Positions 20,975 to 33,492 of a DNA stretch of 64,000 bases are shown here, one piece after another. Positions within the stretch are counted from its first letter, which is position 1, and each line of letters opens with the position of its first letter. The translations under genes and the position numbers were made by a program. The notes under the pieces are model-generated. The model saw only the letters and a list, made by a program, of their open reading frames with translations, was not told the DNA's origin and made no database searches. The stretch spans positions 312,001 to 376,000 of the forward strand of contig JAJEKV010000265.1 in NCBI GenBank assembly GCA_021234155.1, written 5' to 3'. This DNA comes from Isoetes taiwanensis (Eukaryota > Streptophyta > Lycopodiopsida > Isoetales > Isoetaceae).

Positions 20975-22600
20975 AGTATTGTAGTTTAACCCATTTTTAT
21001 GCCCTGAATTTTAGTCTCCGTCAGTCCAAGACCTAGAGAAGCATGGATCCTGTCAATTAAAGTATAGTATTCAGAACATAACAAGCTGTGGATTGCCAGT
21101 TTTAGACCATGGTGTCAGGCGCTCTTCAAATCTGGTGAAATAGGGGTTTGTGACTTCTTCAAGATTTTCACGATTGGAAGAAAGTTAAAGATTAGATTTT
21201 GTCAGTGTCATGAACAACAATAAGAATGGAGGCACCTTGCTTCTGTACCTTGGCTCGCTTTCCAAGCTAGTATTAGTGCTTTGTCCTGTTTTTGTTGGAA
21301 TTGGAATTGTCGTTCTTTGCAGACCCTTAAAACAGGGCGTATTTGTAGAAGATGAACTCACACAACTCTGATTCTTTTACAGTCATTGCATTATCCTCAT
21401 TGATATTGTAGATCAATATTAGATGCGTTTAGGCTGAAGAAATGAAGAAACAGGTGGATTTTAGCAACCAGAACATGCAAGAATAATGGACATATTGGAT
21501 TTTCAGGAATATGCATCTCTGGACAAGTCACAAAGTGTTGTTAGGTCTTAAATTTTGAATAGAACCAATTACCGTTGATGGGATAGCAGATCGCAACAGT
21601 GCTTTCCTAAAGAAATGGACGGCGGATAAGCTATGCTTGTATTCAATATCCCATTACAATGCTGGTAGAATGCTCAGATCGAGTAAGATTGGTCCTTTGT
21701 TTGGTTTTAGATCTCTCTCTTACAACTTTTACTTATGCTGGGCGTCACCAATGGGGCTGGCACTTGATGATGTATACAATAATATTTAATCTCCTTTCTC
21801 TGTTAGAGACTGGTTAAACTTTGATATGCAAGTGCTGTACTATAATATTTCTGATTTGCAGTTCCATTTCGAACATTTATTAAAAGCTACCAAACTTTGC
21901 AAGTTGATACCAGCTATAGAGGTTTGGGCGTTTTGTTGATGTGGTCTTAGTCAGGTAAATCGTAAATTGCAAACTACTGGTAGAAATTTTCTTTCTTTCT
22001 TTGACTTTTTTGACTACTTAAAAACATTAGTATTTTAATGTTGCTGCTAGATTTGATGTTTTTGATAGTTCTTAGCACTTGACTTCTGTAGCTAGTGCCA
22101 TTATTCTATGCCAGTTTCAATGAAGCGCATTCTGCTGACGTGCTGAACTAATTGTTTATTGAAGACAATAAGGTCCTGACTGGGACAACAGTTTGCAGCC
22201 TTTATGGCCGAAGTTTGATGATGTATATAATTTACATTAGAGCAAGTTCAGGTATTTGAGTGAAGCATGGAGAAGCTTATGATATCTCCGAAAGCAGAAA
22301 ACGGTTTCATAATGGTTAAAACCAAAGGTAGTTCTTTCTACTTTTATTCTACCTGACTCCTTGGAAATCCTTTGCATTAATTCTCATGATTTTGTTTTTC
22401 CAAATGATTATCTGACCTTCTTGTTTATTGTATAAGTAAACTCTAATCATTTCCAATTTTGTAACTATACTTGAGGTATTTATGTGAAGAAGTATTCCTT
22501 GTGCAGATGACTCACTGCAGCCATGGTCTTGGGTAGGACGGAATATGCTGATCCTTCTATACAACTGTGTAGACAAGTGTTTGGATGGAGAGATTGTCAA
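20975..22600. other. no gene recognised
   Basis: AT-rich unique sequence between the PPR remnant and the sugar-transporter pseudogene. I see no open frame with a recognisable domain. Confidence 0.4.
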
Positions 22601-22640
22601 CATTATTTAATGAAGTGACTGTCTATGGAATTGTGATAGG

Positions 22641-23585
22641 ATATTGTCTTTTTGCATTAATAAATGGGCTATTATGGCATTTTCCTTTCCAGGCTCTTTA
22701 ACTGCAATGCAGTATGCAGTAAGTGCTGGAGGAGTTGTACGAATGGGTATTTTAGATCATGATCATCTTCCTCTTGGAACATTGTGGAAGTTTCTACCAA
22801 TGGCATTCTGCTTCTATGTTTTCCTGTTTACAAACAGCGAACTGCTCCTCCATGCGAATGTACATACATTTATTGTATTTTGCTCAGCCGTACCAATCTT
22901 TTCCATTGTAGAAACACTTTTCCTAAAAAAGCCTTGGCCATCTTGTTACACATGGTCCGCGCTTCTAGTAATATTAGGTGGATCCGTGGTTTACGTACTG
23001 ACAGATTCGCTATTCTCTCTTACAACATACACCTGGGCTTTTGCATATTTAGCAAGCACGACAGTAGACTTTGTGTACATCAAGTACATAGTAATGACCA
23101 TTGGATTGAGTACATGGGGTTTGGTTCTGTACAACAATTTTGAAGCACTTCTTCTTTTCCCACTTGAGCTTTTAGTCACTGGTGAAGGCATTCACTTAGG
23201 GAAAGAAATTCATCAAAATGCATGGTATTCGTAAAAAGTTTGGCTGCCCGTTGGGCTGTCTTGTCTGTTTGACCTTTCAATATCATTTTTTGGATTTGCA
23301 TGTAGAAGGTCAATCTCTGCCACCAGGTTCACTGTCCTGGGGTTCTGAACAAGCTGCTTACAGTGGTGACAAATCTTTTTGTGTGTAAAAGGCACGCATC
23401 TGAAGTTGGAACTATGGGACTGCTAACATATATAGCTGGAGGCATCTTATATCAGCAGTCGAACGGCAAAACCTAGTATAGTTATATCAGACTCATCTAA
23501 TGATGAGGAGAAACAACCCTTGCAAGATGAGAAGATAGAAGTAGAGATGGCGGAGGAAGGCAATCCGGTCAAGGCGGATAAGTAG
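22641..23585 (+). pseudogene. GDP-sugar transporter (GONST3/GFT1-like), broken copy
   Basis: The frame from about 22641 reads CINKWAIMAFSFPGSLTAMQ, LWKFLPMAFCFYVFLFTNSE, LLLHANVHTFIVF, KPWPSCYTW, then STTVDFVYIKYIVMTIGLST and WGLVLYNNFEALLLFPLELL. That is the ordered core of plant Golgi GDP-fucose/GDP-mannose transporters of the GONST3/GFT1 type (NST/DMT fold, about ten membrane helices). A TAA at 23232-23234 replaces a sense codon after WYS. Text then resumes (LPVGLSCLFDLSISFFGFAC). A frameshift near 23341 leads to NKLLTVVTN and GTMGLLTYIAGGILYQQS. A further shift near 23465 leads to the acidic tail ISDSSNDEEKQPLQDEK and a stop at 23583-23585. The N-terminus lacks an obvious ATG. Small in-frame deletions also occur. 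It is a pseudogene; the absence of introns may mean a retrocopy or simply an intronless family. Confidence 0.85.
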
Positions 23586-23589
23586 ACCG

Positions 23590-24080
23590 TAACATGCTTG
23601 TGTTGTTAGCATGAAATCGCACAGTTGAACTGAAATGATGGTTCCTGGAACAAGTTTATTAAAGTGTAAATTTTCTGAATTGAAAGCTTGTAACATGCAC
23701 GAGCAATGCTTGAACATTGAATTAACAAATCTAGTTATAACTTGCACAAGAATGGCAGGTTCCCTTCCACGTCAAGATTAGATAACTTAGGTTGAAATGT
23801 CAGAACGATGCAAGAATGACAAATTAATGCTTACAGTTTGACCTATGTGCAGACCTTGTTATGGCAAGGCATGCTAGTATAAAAAAAAGAAAAAAAAGAA
23901 CTCTCATTTTTGTATAAGGGTTGTAGCTTAGTAAGTTAGCAGCCGTTACAATGGAACAAGGCACAGCTTATACTAGCATGATAGCCATCCAGTGTAGAGT
24001 ATGTTTTGTGTGTCCAGAGCAATGTTGCTTAATATGACTTATGGCGGCGACAAATGAATCTATTGAACATTTACGATTTT
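23590..24080. other. no gene recognised
   Basis: Flank between two pseudogenes. An A-rich run (aaaaaaaagaaaaaaaagaa) lies at about 23880-23900, some 300 bp past the transporter copy. I see no coding signal. Confidence 0.4.
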
Positions 24081-24315
24081 ATTGACATATGCCATTCCAC
24101 TAAAGAAGCCTAATATACAGCAATTGCAACTTCCTCCACTAGCAACTGCATTGGTAAGACTATATGACGCTGCTTCTTCTGAGCTCAAAACCATCTACAG
24201 AGCTATCTTTCCATGCTCTGGAGATCATTGGGAGCAGGCATTTCCACCTGGGCCACACCCTTGAATTGTTGGTAATTTTGAAAATTTGGAGATTTTTCTA
24301 CCGTTCATGGCATAA

Positions 24316-24540
24316 TTTCAATTGGGTTTGGAAGGTGGTCCTTTTATGGGTAGCACTCTAGTTGATATGTGTGCCAAATGTGGCTCACTTCTAGAGGCAC
24401 AACATGTATTAGACAAGCTATCCGTTCGTAGTGTTGTGACCTGGAACACATTAGTTTCTAGATATGCTGAGAATGGATCCAATAAGGATTCATGGAAATG
24501 TTTTCAAAAAATGCAATCAGAAGAATATGGCATTGAGACC
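24316..24540 (+). pseudogene. PPR protein fragment
   Basis: The frame encodes GPFMGSTLVDMCAKCGSLLE, then AQHVLDKLSVRSVVTWNTLV and SRYAENGSNKDSWKCFQKMQ. This is one to two PPR repeats of the plant PLS type, whose consensus reads NALVDMYAKCGSLxxAxxVFDxMxxRDVVSWNTLI. Consensus residues are replaced (MY to MC, FD to LD, RDV to RSV). No repeat can be followed upstream or downstream, so this is an isolated fragment of a dead gene. It is on the opposite strand from the PPR piece at 20690-20960, so they need not share an origin. Confidence 0.65.
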
Positions 24541-24729
24541 TTGAGACAACTTTCCGTAGAAGGACCTATACTCCACATACTCTTTTCGTGCCTTTCAGAA
24601 TTCCACAATTTAGAAAGATGGTGCAACTTCAAAGATCTTTCTTGCAACAGAAAGATGGCAAATATTTCCAAGCAACCGCATCTTAAACTTCTACCTGTAA
24701 ACCACAAAGCCAAGAGTATAGACCGTTGA

Positions 24730-27700
24730 TGCTACCTTGTTATGCACATCTATTATATATACACTTATCAATGCAGGTTCTTTTTGCGTATTTTTACTTA
24801 ACACTGTTGCGAACAAGTTCAAAGAAAATTGACCTTTCAAATTTCTTTCAATCTTTTAATATTGTTTTAATTTTCCTGTTCAAGACAGCAATCCACATTG
24901 AGATAACTGTTGTCTTTCCATGATTTCTTGTGATAGCTCTTGTCCGTACTCATACCACATCCTATAATTTGCTATGCAAAGTAATCAAACGTGCTTTTGA
25001 CTAGTTCTAAGTACATGTGTTGTGCGTAGGTTTTTTTTTAGACGGAAATATTAGCCTCAAACAAAAAATGTGTGTGCTTTATATATGTTGTGATATGTGT
25101 AGGCCTAATGGTCTTTTATGAAGACCCAATACAATATACTTGTGAGTGCTTAGAACTTCCACATATAGTTTTTGCCACATTTCTATTCCTCCTTCAAACT
25201 AGGCTTATCTCCGCATTTAGGACCAGAGTTGAGAAACATGCGTTTCCTGTCTTCTTCTTACACCTAATCTGGCTTCAACGCTTCCAGATCTGCTTCAGAG
25301 GTTTCAGATATGCCACTACCCTCATCCTCTGTATTTTCTTCTGCTGCCCTAATAGTTAATCTTATGTTTGCATCAAATGACATTTTGGAAGGAGGAAAAT
25401 ATGCACCTTTACAGGAGCCGTGGATAGTTCCAGATGCTCTGACATGAGCCGTGCTTCTGGATTTGAAAGTGATGTTAGAAGAAAGCTAAAGACCGGCCAT
25501 GGTCGCCATAGCTGAGCTTCTTAAATTTAGTCACAAAAAAACCTAAGAATTTAAGAAACTCTACTGGACACGAAAAATTAGTTTTAGGGTAATGCCAAGC
25601 AGAATGCCTAGAAGATGAGAATGTATTCTTCCAGCAGATTGGTTTTGATAAAATCTATTTGAAAAGATGTAGCAAGAAATAGATGCATTACTTATTGGAT
25701 CGAGCTATTGTTGTAGAGTTCTTTATGGATAGGCTTCATGTTGTTAAACTAAAGCCCGACACTCCTAGTTTTTGAGCGGATAAGCCCCAAAGTAAGCTCC
25801 ATTGAAGAAGCTTGGATGTTCGCGGCCCTCTTTTGTGGCAAGGCACAGAGAAGTGGCACAGAGTTCTGGCGGCCGTCACGAATTGCTTGAAGAGCAAGAA
25901 ACGAGAAGGTCGTGCAAGAATTTTGGGATTTTTTTAATTTTTGTTATTTTTTTTAGCACGTTTGCACAAACGAGAGTGGAGACTTTGGAGCGATTTGAAG
26001 GCATCCACGTTGCAGCCAGCTGGGATTATTGTGCATGTGGAAAGCCTCGGAGTCGTTGGATTTGATCTACGATTGGGAAAATTCCTCGAAATTCCAGGTG
26101 TTCATGGGTGCTTCGGAAGTTATGCCCGCGTTGAAGAGAATGTGCGATCGACCTGATTTTTATAAATCAAATTCTGTCGGTAGCAGTTCCATTTTTAGAA
26201 TCTGGTACGCTTCATTTTTCTGAAATTTACTTACATCCAGTTCTTAAATTTACAGTCCGGCATAGTTCTCCTGCCATAAGAAACAATGTACATTAATCTC
26301 TCTATCAAGGTAGAGCAACATAAAATTGTTAGTAGAATCAGGGCTGAGAGTTGTTTGTAATGGTCAGGCTACTACATTCACATACTACTTGTAAAAGCCA
26401 TTTTATTTTGCTTTCTATTATCCAGTAGCAGTAATAGCCGCTCCTTGGGAGGGAGCCACTACCAACTAAAGCAAATAATATCCATCTTGGATAAACTTCG
26501 CTTACTCTCTTGTATAGATTGCCTTTTAATTTCCAGGCAATTTTTAATCTGAAGATTGCAAGTCCATCTGCAGTCATGTTCTCTTCAAGGATTCTTAGCC
26601 TAATGTTTGTTTTGATTTGATTCACATATGCTAAGCTTTGTAAAATGGACCTATGTGCAAGCAAACATGCCCTTTTCTTGTGGTTTAAGGCATGGTCAAT
26701 ACCTTGGAGAAGATATGTCATGCCGGAGATCCTGCAAGCCCATGCTTTTCTGCATTGCCTTGAGCATAGCCTATGCTATTTAGTAGTATAAAGATTCTTA
26801 ATAGCTGCAATTTCTGAAATGCATGGCAACTCTAATTTGTTTTGTAAGCCCTTGATGCAATCTTGAAACTGGTGTTAAACAGAAGGAGATGCGATCGAAT
26901 TGGCAAAGGAGTTTGTCTCTAATGCACATGACTTCAATGGACGAAAGTATATAATTTGATGCCGAAGGATGGGCATCGCTCAGCGAATCCATACTGCATC
27001 ATTATGTATAATGGGCAGAGGCACAACAAGGGGAAGAAGAGCAGTTTTTAAATCAAGGGAAAGAGGCCATTGCAAACTTTGGCTTAAGCAGATGAGGCTA
27101 ATGGCAAAGCTAAGAATGGAGAAAAAACTGCAAGTAAGATGAGCAAACATGGAGAGCAGTGAGCGTCCATTTTCTCTGCAAATTGAGAGCTCTGTAGAGG
27201 TAATCGATTAGATTCTATGGCTTTTTAATTTTCATAGTGATGGGTATGACTATTTGGAGGTTAACAAGAGGCGACCATTTGGATGCCCTGTTTTAATGGA
27301 TTTGCTCAATAACGAATAAATCTGACTTCGAAATTGATGGACAATATAAGATATTGCAAGAGTGTTACATCACTTCATCTAGCTACGAAAGGAGAGCGCT
27401 GGCAAAACATGCTAAAGAATGAAGCTTTGGTTTCACTAAGTACTGCGTCTAAATCTTCCAGGTGCTTACATATAACATATCACAGTTCTCAAAACTTCTC
27501 AATTTACATGTTTGAAACATGTTGCATCTCAAATTGACTTTTAAATCCATTTGGAAATTTATTGCCAGGAGATAGAAGCACAAGAACTACATTGTATTAT
27601 GTTGCTAGTGCCAGATCTTCTGAAGCCATGGGAAAACTATTTGCATGGCATAAATCGGCAGCAAAGAGATTCATTTGGGTATATATTGAAAGCAATACCA

Positions 27701-29260
27701 AAGTTCTGCTTAAACTTAATGTTGGAATATAGGTATACTGCACATTTCATATCCCGAATTCCATACTACATACTCCCATTGTGCAGCCCTTCTTAATCCA
27801 GACTCTGCCGAGCATTTGTTTCGGACGTGACCATGCAAGTTTATGCAAGTTTTAGATCCAAAAGCCAAAGGCTTGCATGAGCAACTTTAGCTCAGGCTAA
27901 GATAGAAAAATCAAAGTGCGCACCAGTTCAGGATGAATCAGGTAGCTCAAGTGATAATCAAGTTTACAAGTGATAATCAAGCTAGGGTCTTGAACTTTTA
28001 TAGATCTTCTAATTTTCTGTCAAGTTCGTAGAAAGAAATTTTTCTGACCCTTCTCATGAGTTTATGCAAAAAGGTGATCATTGGAACAATAATCGGCATA
28101 GAAAACGAACTTGCAATGTGCACCTAGAGCAGGTGCGAAGAAGTGAGAATTAAGTCAAAGCTTTTGATGTTTAACGCTTAAAGCCATAGATTACTTTTTC
28201 TTGTTTTGATTTTTTGACAGCCCCATCCCAGTTGCATTGATTAATGGCTGAGGCAACAGAACACTTGTCCAATGTATAACTATCGGCTAACATCTGGCTG
28301 GAATTATGGCTCAATGTTGCATCCATGGTGTAAAACTTGCTGAGATATAGATAGTGGATGCGCAAGTCCTCCATATCATGAGTGTGTATAGTTTTGTATC
28401 TCCGTATTTTTCTGTATTGTCTTCATTAATAATTTGTCTTTGGATAAGCGTTACGTTGTCCAGAGCTTTTGCATTGTTGGATGATCAAGAAAAGCCATTG
28501 TTTTGCCATCCAAAAAGCTTATGACAACAAAATCTATAAGCCAAAATTTCCTAATGTTATATGTCCAACTACACTTTATCTCAACTTTGTTTTGGACCTT
28601 CGTTAGTGGCTGCAGATACATCTATTATAAGTGTGTTGCACATCCTTTACTTAACTTGGTCCTCTTTTCTTTGGCTTCTCCAACATCACGAAATCATACT
28701 CAATTCTGGCGTAGCCATCTATATCCCTGGTTCGGCTTGACAACTTTAGAGTAGAAGGGACTCATTCATGAGTAGATAATGCCCAATGCATGTGAAGAGC
28801 ATATTAAGTGAGCATAGAGACATAGTTCCGCTTTTTGAACTGCATAAGAGGTTGTCGTGCAAGATTATGTATTAGTGCAAGAACCTATTTGCAAGCTACA
28901 AAAGATATAAATTATGTAGGTACGGCATATGTCTTGATCTTTGTTAATGGTTTTTGCCACCACACATCACCAGAACCTTTTGTAGTTCTTGTTTTTGTAT
29001 TGGTGCTAGACCATTGCATTTGATTAAAAGAGCATGCCATGTTCTTTAGTATTTGTCTATAATTTGTTTTTTGAAGGCGAACATGATATGGTTAGACAGT
29101 GTAGAAACAACCCATGATAAAACAACATAAAATTCTCTCCTCATATTGTTGACAACTAGTAAGGATCCAATCATCAATACTCGAAACAAAACCTTTTACA
29201 CTCTTTCGGAATTATGAATTCATATTTTGCCCAGTGGGGAAATTTCTCAAGCTTGGCATG
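24730..29260. other. no gene recognised; contains a dispersed repeat
   Basis: About 4.5 kb of AT-rich sequence. The 25085-25150 stretch is the reverse complement of 29295-29350 (shared word gacccaata/tattgggtc and cctaatggtctttta). Short frames near 25802-26223 and 26338-26721 have no domain I can name. Confidence 0.4.
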
Positions 29261-29269
29261 GTGGAATGA

Positions 29270-29645
29270 TGGAGCTGTGTGGCAAAGAGAAATGTTCTTG
29301 TATATATAATTAGTATTGGGTCTTAAAAGACCATTAGGTCTAAGGCATAATCTACACATGTACAATTCCATTTGATTCATTCTCTCTCTTCAGTGTCGTC
29401 ATAGGGAGAGTTGTTTCGGAAAAATACATTCTCTCTCTTAAGTGTCGTCATACAGTCATATAGAGAGGTGGCCTAAAAGACCAATAGGTCTAGGGCACTA
29501 ATTGTTTCGAAAAAATGAGTTGGTCAAAAGACCACTAGGAAAAAGATGGGAGAGTTGTTTTCAAAAAAATAGGTGGGTTAAAAGACCACTAGAAAAAAGA
29601 TAGGTGGGTTAAATGACCATTAGGTCTAAGGCACAATCTACACTA
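29270..29645. repeat. minisatellite-like repeat around aaaagaccattaggtcta
   Basis: The word aaaagacca[tc]tagg recurs five or more times between 29320 and 29620. It is sometimes followed by tctaaggca[ct]aatctaca, with intervening copies of cattctctctct[tc][ac]agtgtcgtcata. It is an irregular array, probably of transposon origin, because one segment recurs inverted near 25100. Confidence 0.65.
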
Positions 29646-29649
29646 GTGT

Positions 29650-30520
29650 TGTTTACGTACCCGTATTTTATGTTTACATGCGTCCCGTACTTTCCTCACA
29701 CTAATATACGTACTACACCTATAAGTTGACAGGTCAAATTTAGCGCTTGTTTTATTAATATCATACTTAACATATTAATATGTATAGTACGTACAATACG
29801 TACTTTAAAAAAAAAAGTGTCCAAATGATATTAGAACAATATAATTGGTAAAATTATGCATTAGAAAATATACATTATTATATATTATAGAATAGGAGTA
29901 AAAAAACACATTAGGAGACTTTAGACATCAGGGAAATTATGGATTATAGTTAAAATAAAATAAAATAAATAAATAAATGAAAATCCAATCTTCTTGCAAA
30001 TAAAAACCCAAAACCTCTGCATTTTCCTCCTCTTTCTTTTTACCCTAGCTACCAAATCAGAACAGAGATGGAGATGTAGATCCACCTTTCTCCTAATTTT
30101 GTCATGGCAGGGGGCAAATCTTCTCCTTAATACTTCAGTAGCTTGCATTCATGCCAGGAAAGAAATACAGAGGTCAGCATCGGTTAATAGCTTCGGATGC
30201 AACAAATGAGCAACAATAACTTAAATTTATTTATCTATGGGTGTAGATTGCAAACTAGAATATGAGGAGATGTAACTCTTAAATAGACATATTTTGGACT
30301 GAAAACTTTCAGAAATACTTAACTTTCTAGAGTAATATATTCTGGTTTGTTATTTAAAACTTCAAGTTCTTCATACTAGTTGTTATTGCAACTATTTCAA
30401 CTGCAATACAAGAAATAATAGTTTGAAAAAAATACAGGAAGTACTTAACGTACTATATGTAAAGTACGTATTTTACGTATTTAATAAGTATTTTATAATT
30501 CAAAAAACGTACTTAAAGTG
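29650..30520. repeat. ACGTA-rich block, possible DNA-transposon remnant
   Basis: The word acgta (usually gtacgta or acgtac) is concentrated at the two ends (29655-29805 and 30440-30515), with about 600 bp of ordinary sequence between. Palindromic words clustered near both ends resemble subterminal repeats of a DNA transposon. I could not establish clean terminal inverted repeats or a target duplication. Confidence 0.35.
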
Positions 30521-30524
30521 AAGC

Positions 30525-31920
30525 CAATCCTCTGAATCCACGCCATAGCCGCGATACCCATATGATAGACGTTGGGGGATTCTAGATTGCCAGTTGCAAG
30601 CAAGTTTTGCAAGTAGCGCAGGATCTAGTTCCTTGAACTCTAGGATATTCAATTTGATTGCATAGAGGGAGCCAATGGTTCTCTGCTGTTTCTTTTCCAA
30701 TGAATTTCTTTGGCATTCTGGGTTCAACAATTAATAGGGTATTTCGATCTACTTCGAAAATTGAACTATTTGAAAAAAGTTGTCTTTAGGTGCATTTTAC
30801 GGTGATAAAGGTGAGAAAGGAAAGAGCGGCTGCTAGATAAATTCCTCACCCGCTGGATAAATTTGATGTCCCAACTGACCATTGTAATCCACCCTTCTTG
30901 CACACTTTTATATGAAGTATATCTACATTCTAGAGCAGCTTTACATCCATCCGCTTTTAAAGACCAGTAAGCTTGCATCCTAATTCTACTGCTAAAATGA
31001 AAGAGATAACTATTACTATGATACCAAATGAGTTATCTTCTACACTGGCGTTTCAGGCTAAGAAGCTGAGTATCGGAGTTGAATGTGCAAGTCACCCTTT
31101 GCCCTTTTGCAACTAATTTGTAATTCTTTTTGTATACAGGGCTTAAATTCTGTGGGAGAAACATTTGTCGTCGCGCAATTTGCCAACACGCGACAACGCG
31201 AAATCAAATGTTGACTCCGTTGTGCGAAGGCAAATGTTGACTCCATGGAATTTAAGCCATAGGGGCATTCGTGAAATGTAAATGCCATGTGGCAATTTTT
31301 GACGTACATGGCATCTACGTGACAAAAATCTTCTTGTCCGCATGGATTCCCGTTTTAACTTCCGCCCTTCGCGCCGTGGCCTTGTTCCGACACAGCTATG
31401 GCGTTGTGAAGGCGCTGTTGCATATTTGTGCCAAAGGTGAAGTGCCGGACTGTTTTTTACCGGAATGCCATTTTATTTTTGAAAAATCGGCAAGCTAACC
31501 TTGTTTTCTTATGTATTTTGGCAGCAACAGCGGCGGGTTGAACGTGCAGCAATAATTCTAAGCCTAAGGTAAGACACTATAGCTTGTTTCACTGGAATCT
31601 CGACTTTACTTGCAAAGTTGGAGAATCCAACCCCTGTTTTTCCTGTGTTTTGGCATTCTGCCTTTGGCATCAGGGATGGTGACGATTCAATGGCCTTCGT
31701 GTTATTTCTATTCTGCTGAGCTTTCTTGAAATTTTGGGTAAGACCTTAGTATTTCTTGGCATATCCGCTATATTTTGTGCTGATATTGTCTTTTGTTTGT
31801 TTGCAAGTTGTTTTTATACAGTTGGAGGTGCAGAATGGCTCTTAATCATCTTGAAGCTTTTTTCTTTGGGGTGTAAAATCGCTAGTGGGGTACAACTTTT
31901 GGCGAAGCGTTTAAGCACTT
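30525..31920. other. no gene recognised
   Basis: A locally GC-richer patch lies at 31150-31450. It includes the word aaatgttgactcc twice (31207, 31229), each with a W-box core ttgac. Several short frames overlap here and none is convincing. Confidence 0.4.
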
Positions 31921-31923
31921 TAA

Positions 31924-32298
31924 GTGCTGAAACTCGCGGACGTCGAAGCCCGTCACGCCCTTCTACCTCCTTTTCCCCTGGGCGCGAAAAGTCAGATCAG
32001 TGTTTCACTGTTGATGATGGAGGCATGGAGCGCGGATGATTTTCACAGCATCAGAGGTCTGTGCAATTCGGGGGTGAAGCCCCACGAGGAAGAAGCTTGG
32101 TTGGAAAATAATGTCACGGATCGAGATTGGGATTCTGTTTGGACAAAGAAGTTGAACAAGGGAAAGATAAAATGGCACTGTGCAAAGGAGCATCTTCAAG
32201 AGAAGTTGGAAACACTCTGCCGAAAAATCTACAAGAATTGTCACAACAAAGAAGTAAGAAAACAACTGGCCCTTGCTTTTGCGTTTGAAAATTGCTGA
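31924..32298 (+). pseudogene. ORF interrupted by a LINE, unrecognised
   Basis: A 124-aa frame with well-formed protein text: MEAWSADDFHSIRGLCNSGV, then EEEAWLENNVTDRDWDSVWT and a Lys/Cys/His-rich segment. It stops where LINE sequence begins. Just beyond the LINE tail, 33495-33565 reads APEEHKVTGLHFFVAMPKTP in a continuing style, so the LINE may have split one frame. I do not recognise the protein. Its C-terminal half is rich in Lys, His and Cys (WHCAKEHL, ETLCRKIYKNCHN), but no spaced metal-binding motif is certain. Confidence 0.4.
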
Positions 32299-33492
32299 TG
32301 ATGTAGCGCTCCTAGCAACCAAGAAACTAGCATTACAGGCACATTTGAATGCTTTGGAGGAGTTTTGTATAAGGAAATCCATGAAAGTGAACATAGCTAA
32401 AACGAAAATCATGATCTTTGGCACGAGAGAGAGACCACAGTTCACATATCAGGGTGTCACTATTGAAAATGTGGAGAGTTTCAAATATTTGGGGATAGAT
32501 TTCTCATCAAATTATAATTGGAAAGATTGTATTAAAAGACGTGTTGCGGTGGAAAAGGCGCTCTTTATATGGGATGCTATCATTTGCTCCGGCATACACT
32601 TACATGATTGGGGGCTGAAAAAGTTTTTGTATAAGACATTGGTAGCTCCATGATGCATATGGGTCCCCAGTTTGGGGAGCGGGATTGTCTTCTAAGCCTC
32701 GGATGCAAGTGGAATCACATTGCAAAAACAGGTTTATCGGAGAAGAATTAGGTGTAAAAGGCACAATACCATATGCTCTTATGCTTGCGAGAGGCGGGTC
32801 AGTATCCTTGGAGCTAGAAGCACTGTATCAAACTATAAACTTTGTGAATAGATTGAATAGCATGCCATCAGACAGATTAGCGCATCAAGCAATGCGAGTC
32901 TCATTAAAACATGGCTGGTTGGTGGATGTGATGAAATGGGCAGAAAAATGGGGGTCGACGGATGAAAATTGGCGGACAATAAAAAGGAAGCAAGACAATT
33001 GCTTGAACGGCTTGCATTCCGGGCGCTTGTGGTCGAGGCTTGGAGGCGAGAATGATCCATTACAGAGAGCATGTGAATTCTTTAGACACATATGGCTTAT
33101 CAGGGAATACATGAGAGCTGATATACCGAGATTCTTGAAGAAAATAATGGCACGGTATAGGTTAAGCTCTCACAGGGGCAATCGAGGACTGGTCGATGGT
33201 CTAAAAACCCATTGAAGAGAGACTTTGCGGCTTTGTGTGATACGAGATAGTGTTGAGGACGAAGATCATGTTTTTACTAAGTGCCCAAAGATATGAAGAT
33301 CTTAGAGAGATTCGGCATACATGTAGAAAACTTCAAGTCTTTGTTTCAATTACCATTTTACTGATGGGATTGTATATCAAAGCGGTAGATGAGCAGATTC
33401 TTTCTTTGCTTAAAAGTCGATGTATTTGGGCTCCATGGCCTTCTTGGCCCCGAGTGAGCATAGACATAAATAAATAAATAAATAAATAAATA
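32273..33492 (+). mobile_element. 5'-truncated LINE (non-LTR retrotransposon)
   Basis: The element starts inside the reverse transcriptase at the catalytic box IADDVALLA (the A/F-ADD motif). It continues through the thumb and connection (KVNIAKTKIMIFGTR, ESFKYLGIDFSSNYNWKDCI), then LYGSPVWG-like text across a frameshift near 32655. The C-terminal Cys/His knuckle CGLC..EDHVFTKC lies near 33225-33285 across another frameshift. It ends in a (TAAA)n tail at 33466-33492. Truncation at the 5' side and a simple-repeat tail are the hallmarks of target-primed integration. The ..FKYLGI.. spacing and the repeat tail are unlike the common plant L1 type with poly-A and look closer to I/Jockey/RTE-like clades. 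It is dead, having lost EN and the first RT motifs. Confidence 0.8.

Noticed and set aside
25802-26223. Three overlapping ORFs that look like an exon
   Set aside because: No splice borders or domain could be supported, and all three frames are similarly open.
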